A stretch of 7,181 nucleotides of DNA from Promethearchaeota archaeon (GTDB lineage: Archaea; Asgardarchaeota; Lokiarchaeia; Sigyniarchaeales; SOKP01), in the NCBI GenBank assembly GCA_004524385.1, contig SDNM01000075.1, forward strand, positions 1 to 7,181, in the 5' to 3' direction. The position numbers were made by a program, and so were the translations under genes. The notes under the pieces are model-generated. The model searched no databases, was not told the DNA's origin, and worked only from the letters and a program-made list of their open reading frames with translations. Positions 6,591 through 7,181 of the stretch are shown here, in pieces; position 1 is the first letter of the stretch; each line of letters begins with the position of its first letter.

Positions 6591-6881
6591 CTCTTTTTTT
6601 AAAAATTAATGATTCCTATTATCCTTTTCTTTTTTAATCATAAAAGAATTTGTTAATTCTAAGTAGCTTGAATAAAAATGCTTAAATAGTAAAAAAAATA
6701 AGATATATTTTTTGGAACTTGCTTTATTATAAATAGATTTTCTTTTAAATAATTCTGAACACATTTCTTCTAGAATATTCACTCTATTTATAGGGAAAAA
6801 AAGAATAATGGGATCATAAAATTAATATTAATTTACCCTATTATTTTATAAAAATTTAAATTATGAGTGCATATTGAGGTT

Positions 6882-7181
6882 ATGAAGTTGAATGCTAGAA
6901 AACAAAACACGAAATATGCTCCAGCTGAGCGTCTCTCTAATGAAGAAGTAGAATATCAAATAGAGGATTTCAAAAAAAATGAAATTTTAAAAAAATTCCT
7001 CAGTAAAATTCCCGCAATTTTTTTAGTTGTCAATAAATATAGACAAATTGTATTTATGAATAAAGGTGCTTTGGAGTTTACGGGATTGAACGATGTAACT
7101 GAAATTTTAGGGAAAAGACCTGGTGAAGTATTTGCTTGCATTCATTCTTCCGAGGGAGAGGCGGGTTGTGGAACATCTGAA
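6882..7181 (+). CDS. PAS-domain sensor protein, 5' part only
   Basis: An open frame of 100 codons runs from the ATG at 6882 to the window edge with no stop, so the gene is 3'-truncated by the window. The first 40 residues are charged and helical-looking (EEVEYQIEDFKKNEILKKF). From about 42 a PAS domain begins: AIFLVVNKYRQIVFMNKGAL, FTGL and then GKRPGEVFACIHSSEG with GCGTSE at the edge. The C86-x-H88 and GCGTSE pattern matches a PAS subfamily that usually continues with a C-x2-C motif and is often part of histidine kinases. No histidine kinase or other output domain is visible here, so the output is unknown. The GAGGT at 6876-6880 is only 1 base from this ATG, so the TTG at 6888 (codon 3), 7 bases downstream of the GAGGT, is an alternative start. 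The protein appears cytosolic as far as seen. Confidence 0.82.
   Translation, partial: MKLNARKQNTKYAPAERLSNEEVEYQIEDFKKNEILKKFLSKIPAIFLVVNKYRQIVFMNKGALEFTGLNDVTEILGKRPGEVFACIHSSEGEAGCGTSE

Noticed and set aside
6956..7141. 61-codon minus-strand open frame
   Set aside because: It is antisense to the PAS-domain coding sequence, which has clear family motifs.

Overview
The window is strongly AT-rich DNA with compact protein genes separated by very AT-rich spacers of about 220-290 bases. It looks archaeal. The coding set includes a PanB of the kind archaea use for coenzyme A, an MfnA-type decarboxylase, and a eukaryote-like Rab-family GTPase with a full set of G motifs. A Rab-like GTPase with a long proline- and lysine-rich tail, together with zinc-ribbon neighbours and low GC, points to an Asgard archaeon of the Lokiarchaeia type. 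That placement is inferred from gene content, not from a marker gene.

Layout: 1-218 holds no gene I can support. A branched-chain aminotransferase (ilvE, minus, 219-1265) is divergent from panB (plus, 1536-2435). Next comes the 567-residue Rab-like GTPase (plus, 2715-4418), whose tail carries tandem repeats and ends in a C4 zinc ribbon. It converges on a minus-strand gene (4647-5165) coding for an N-terminal zinc ribbon plus a beta-sandwich-like domain. Just downstream of that gene, a second zinc ribbon (4518-4681) is cut off by three in-frame stops and a frameshift. An MfnA-like PLP decarboxylase (minus, 5412-6590) follows. Divergent from it is the start of a PAS-domain sensor gene (plus, from 6882), which runs off the window end.

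How the genes fit together: three of the enzymes lie around pantothenate/CoA synthesis. The aminotransferase interconverts valine and 2-ketoisovalerate, PanB converts 2-ketoisovalerate to ketopantoate, and MfnA-type decarboxylases can make beta-alanine from aspartate. They are not one operon, so this is a loose neighbourhood. The GTPase and the two zinc-ribbon coding segments beside it form the less familiar part. All three ribbons in the window share the spacing C-x2-C-x10-C-x2-C.

I saw no tRNA, rRNA, CRISPR array, transposase or attachment site. The most interesting items are the GTPase architecture, which has a zinc ribbon where eukaryotic Rabs have a prenylated tail, and the broken ribbon tail of the neighbouring gene.
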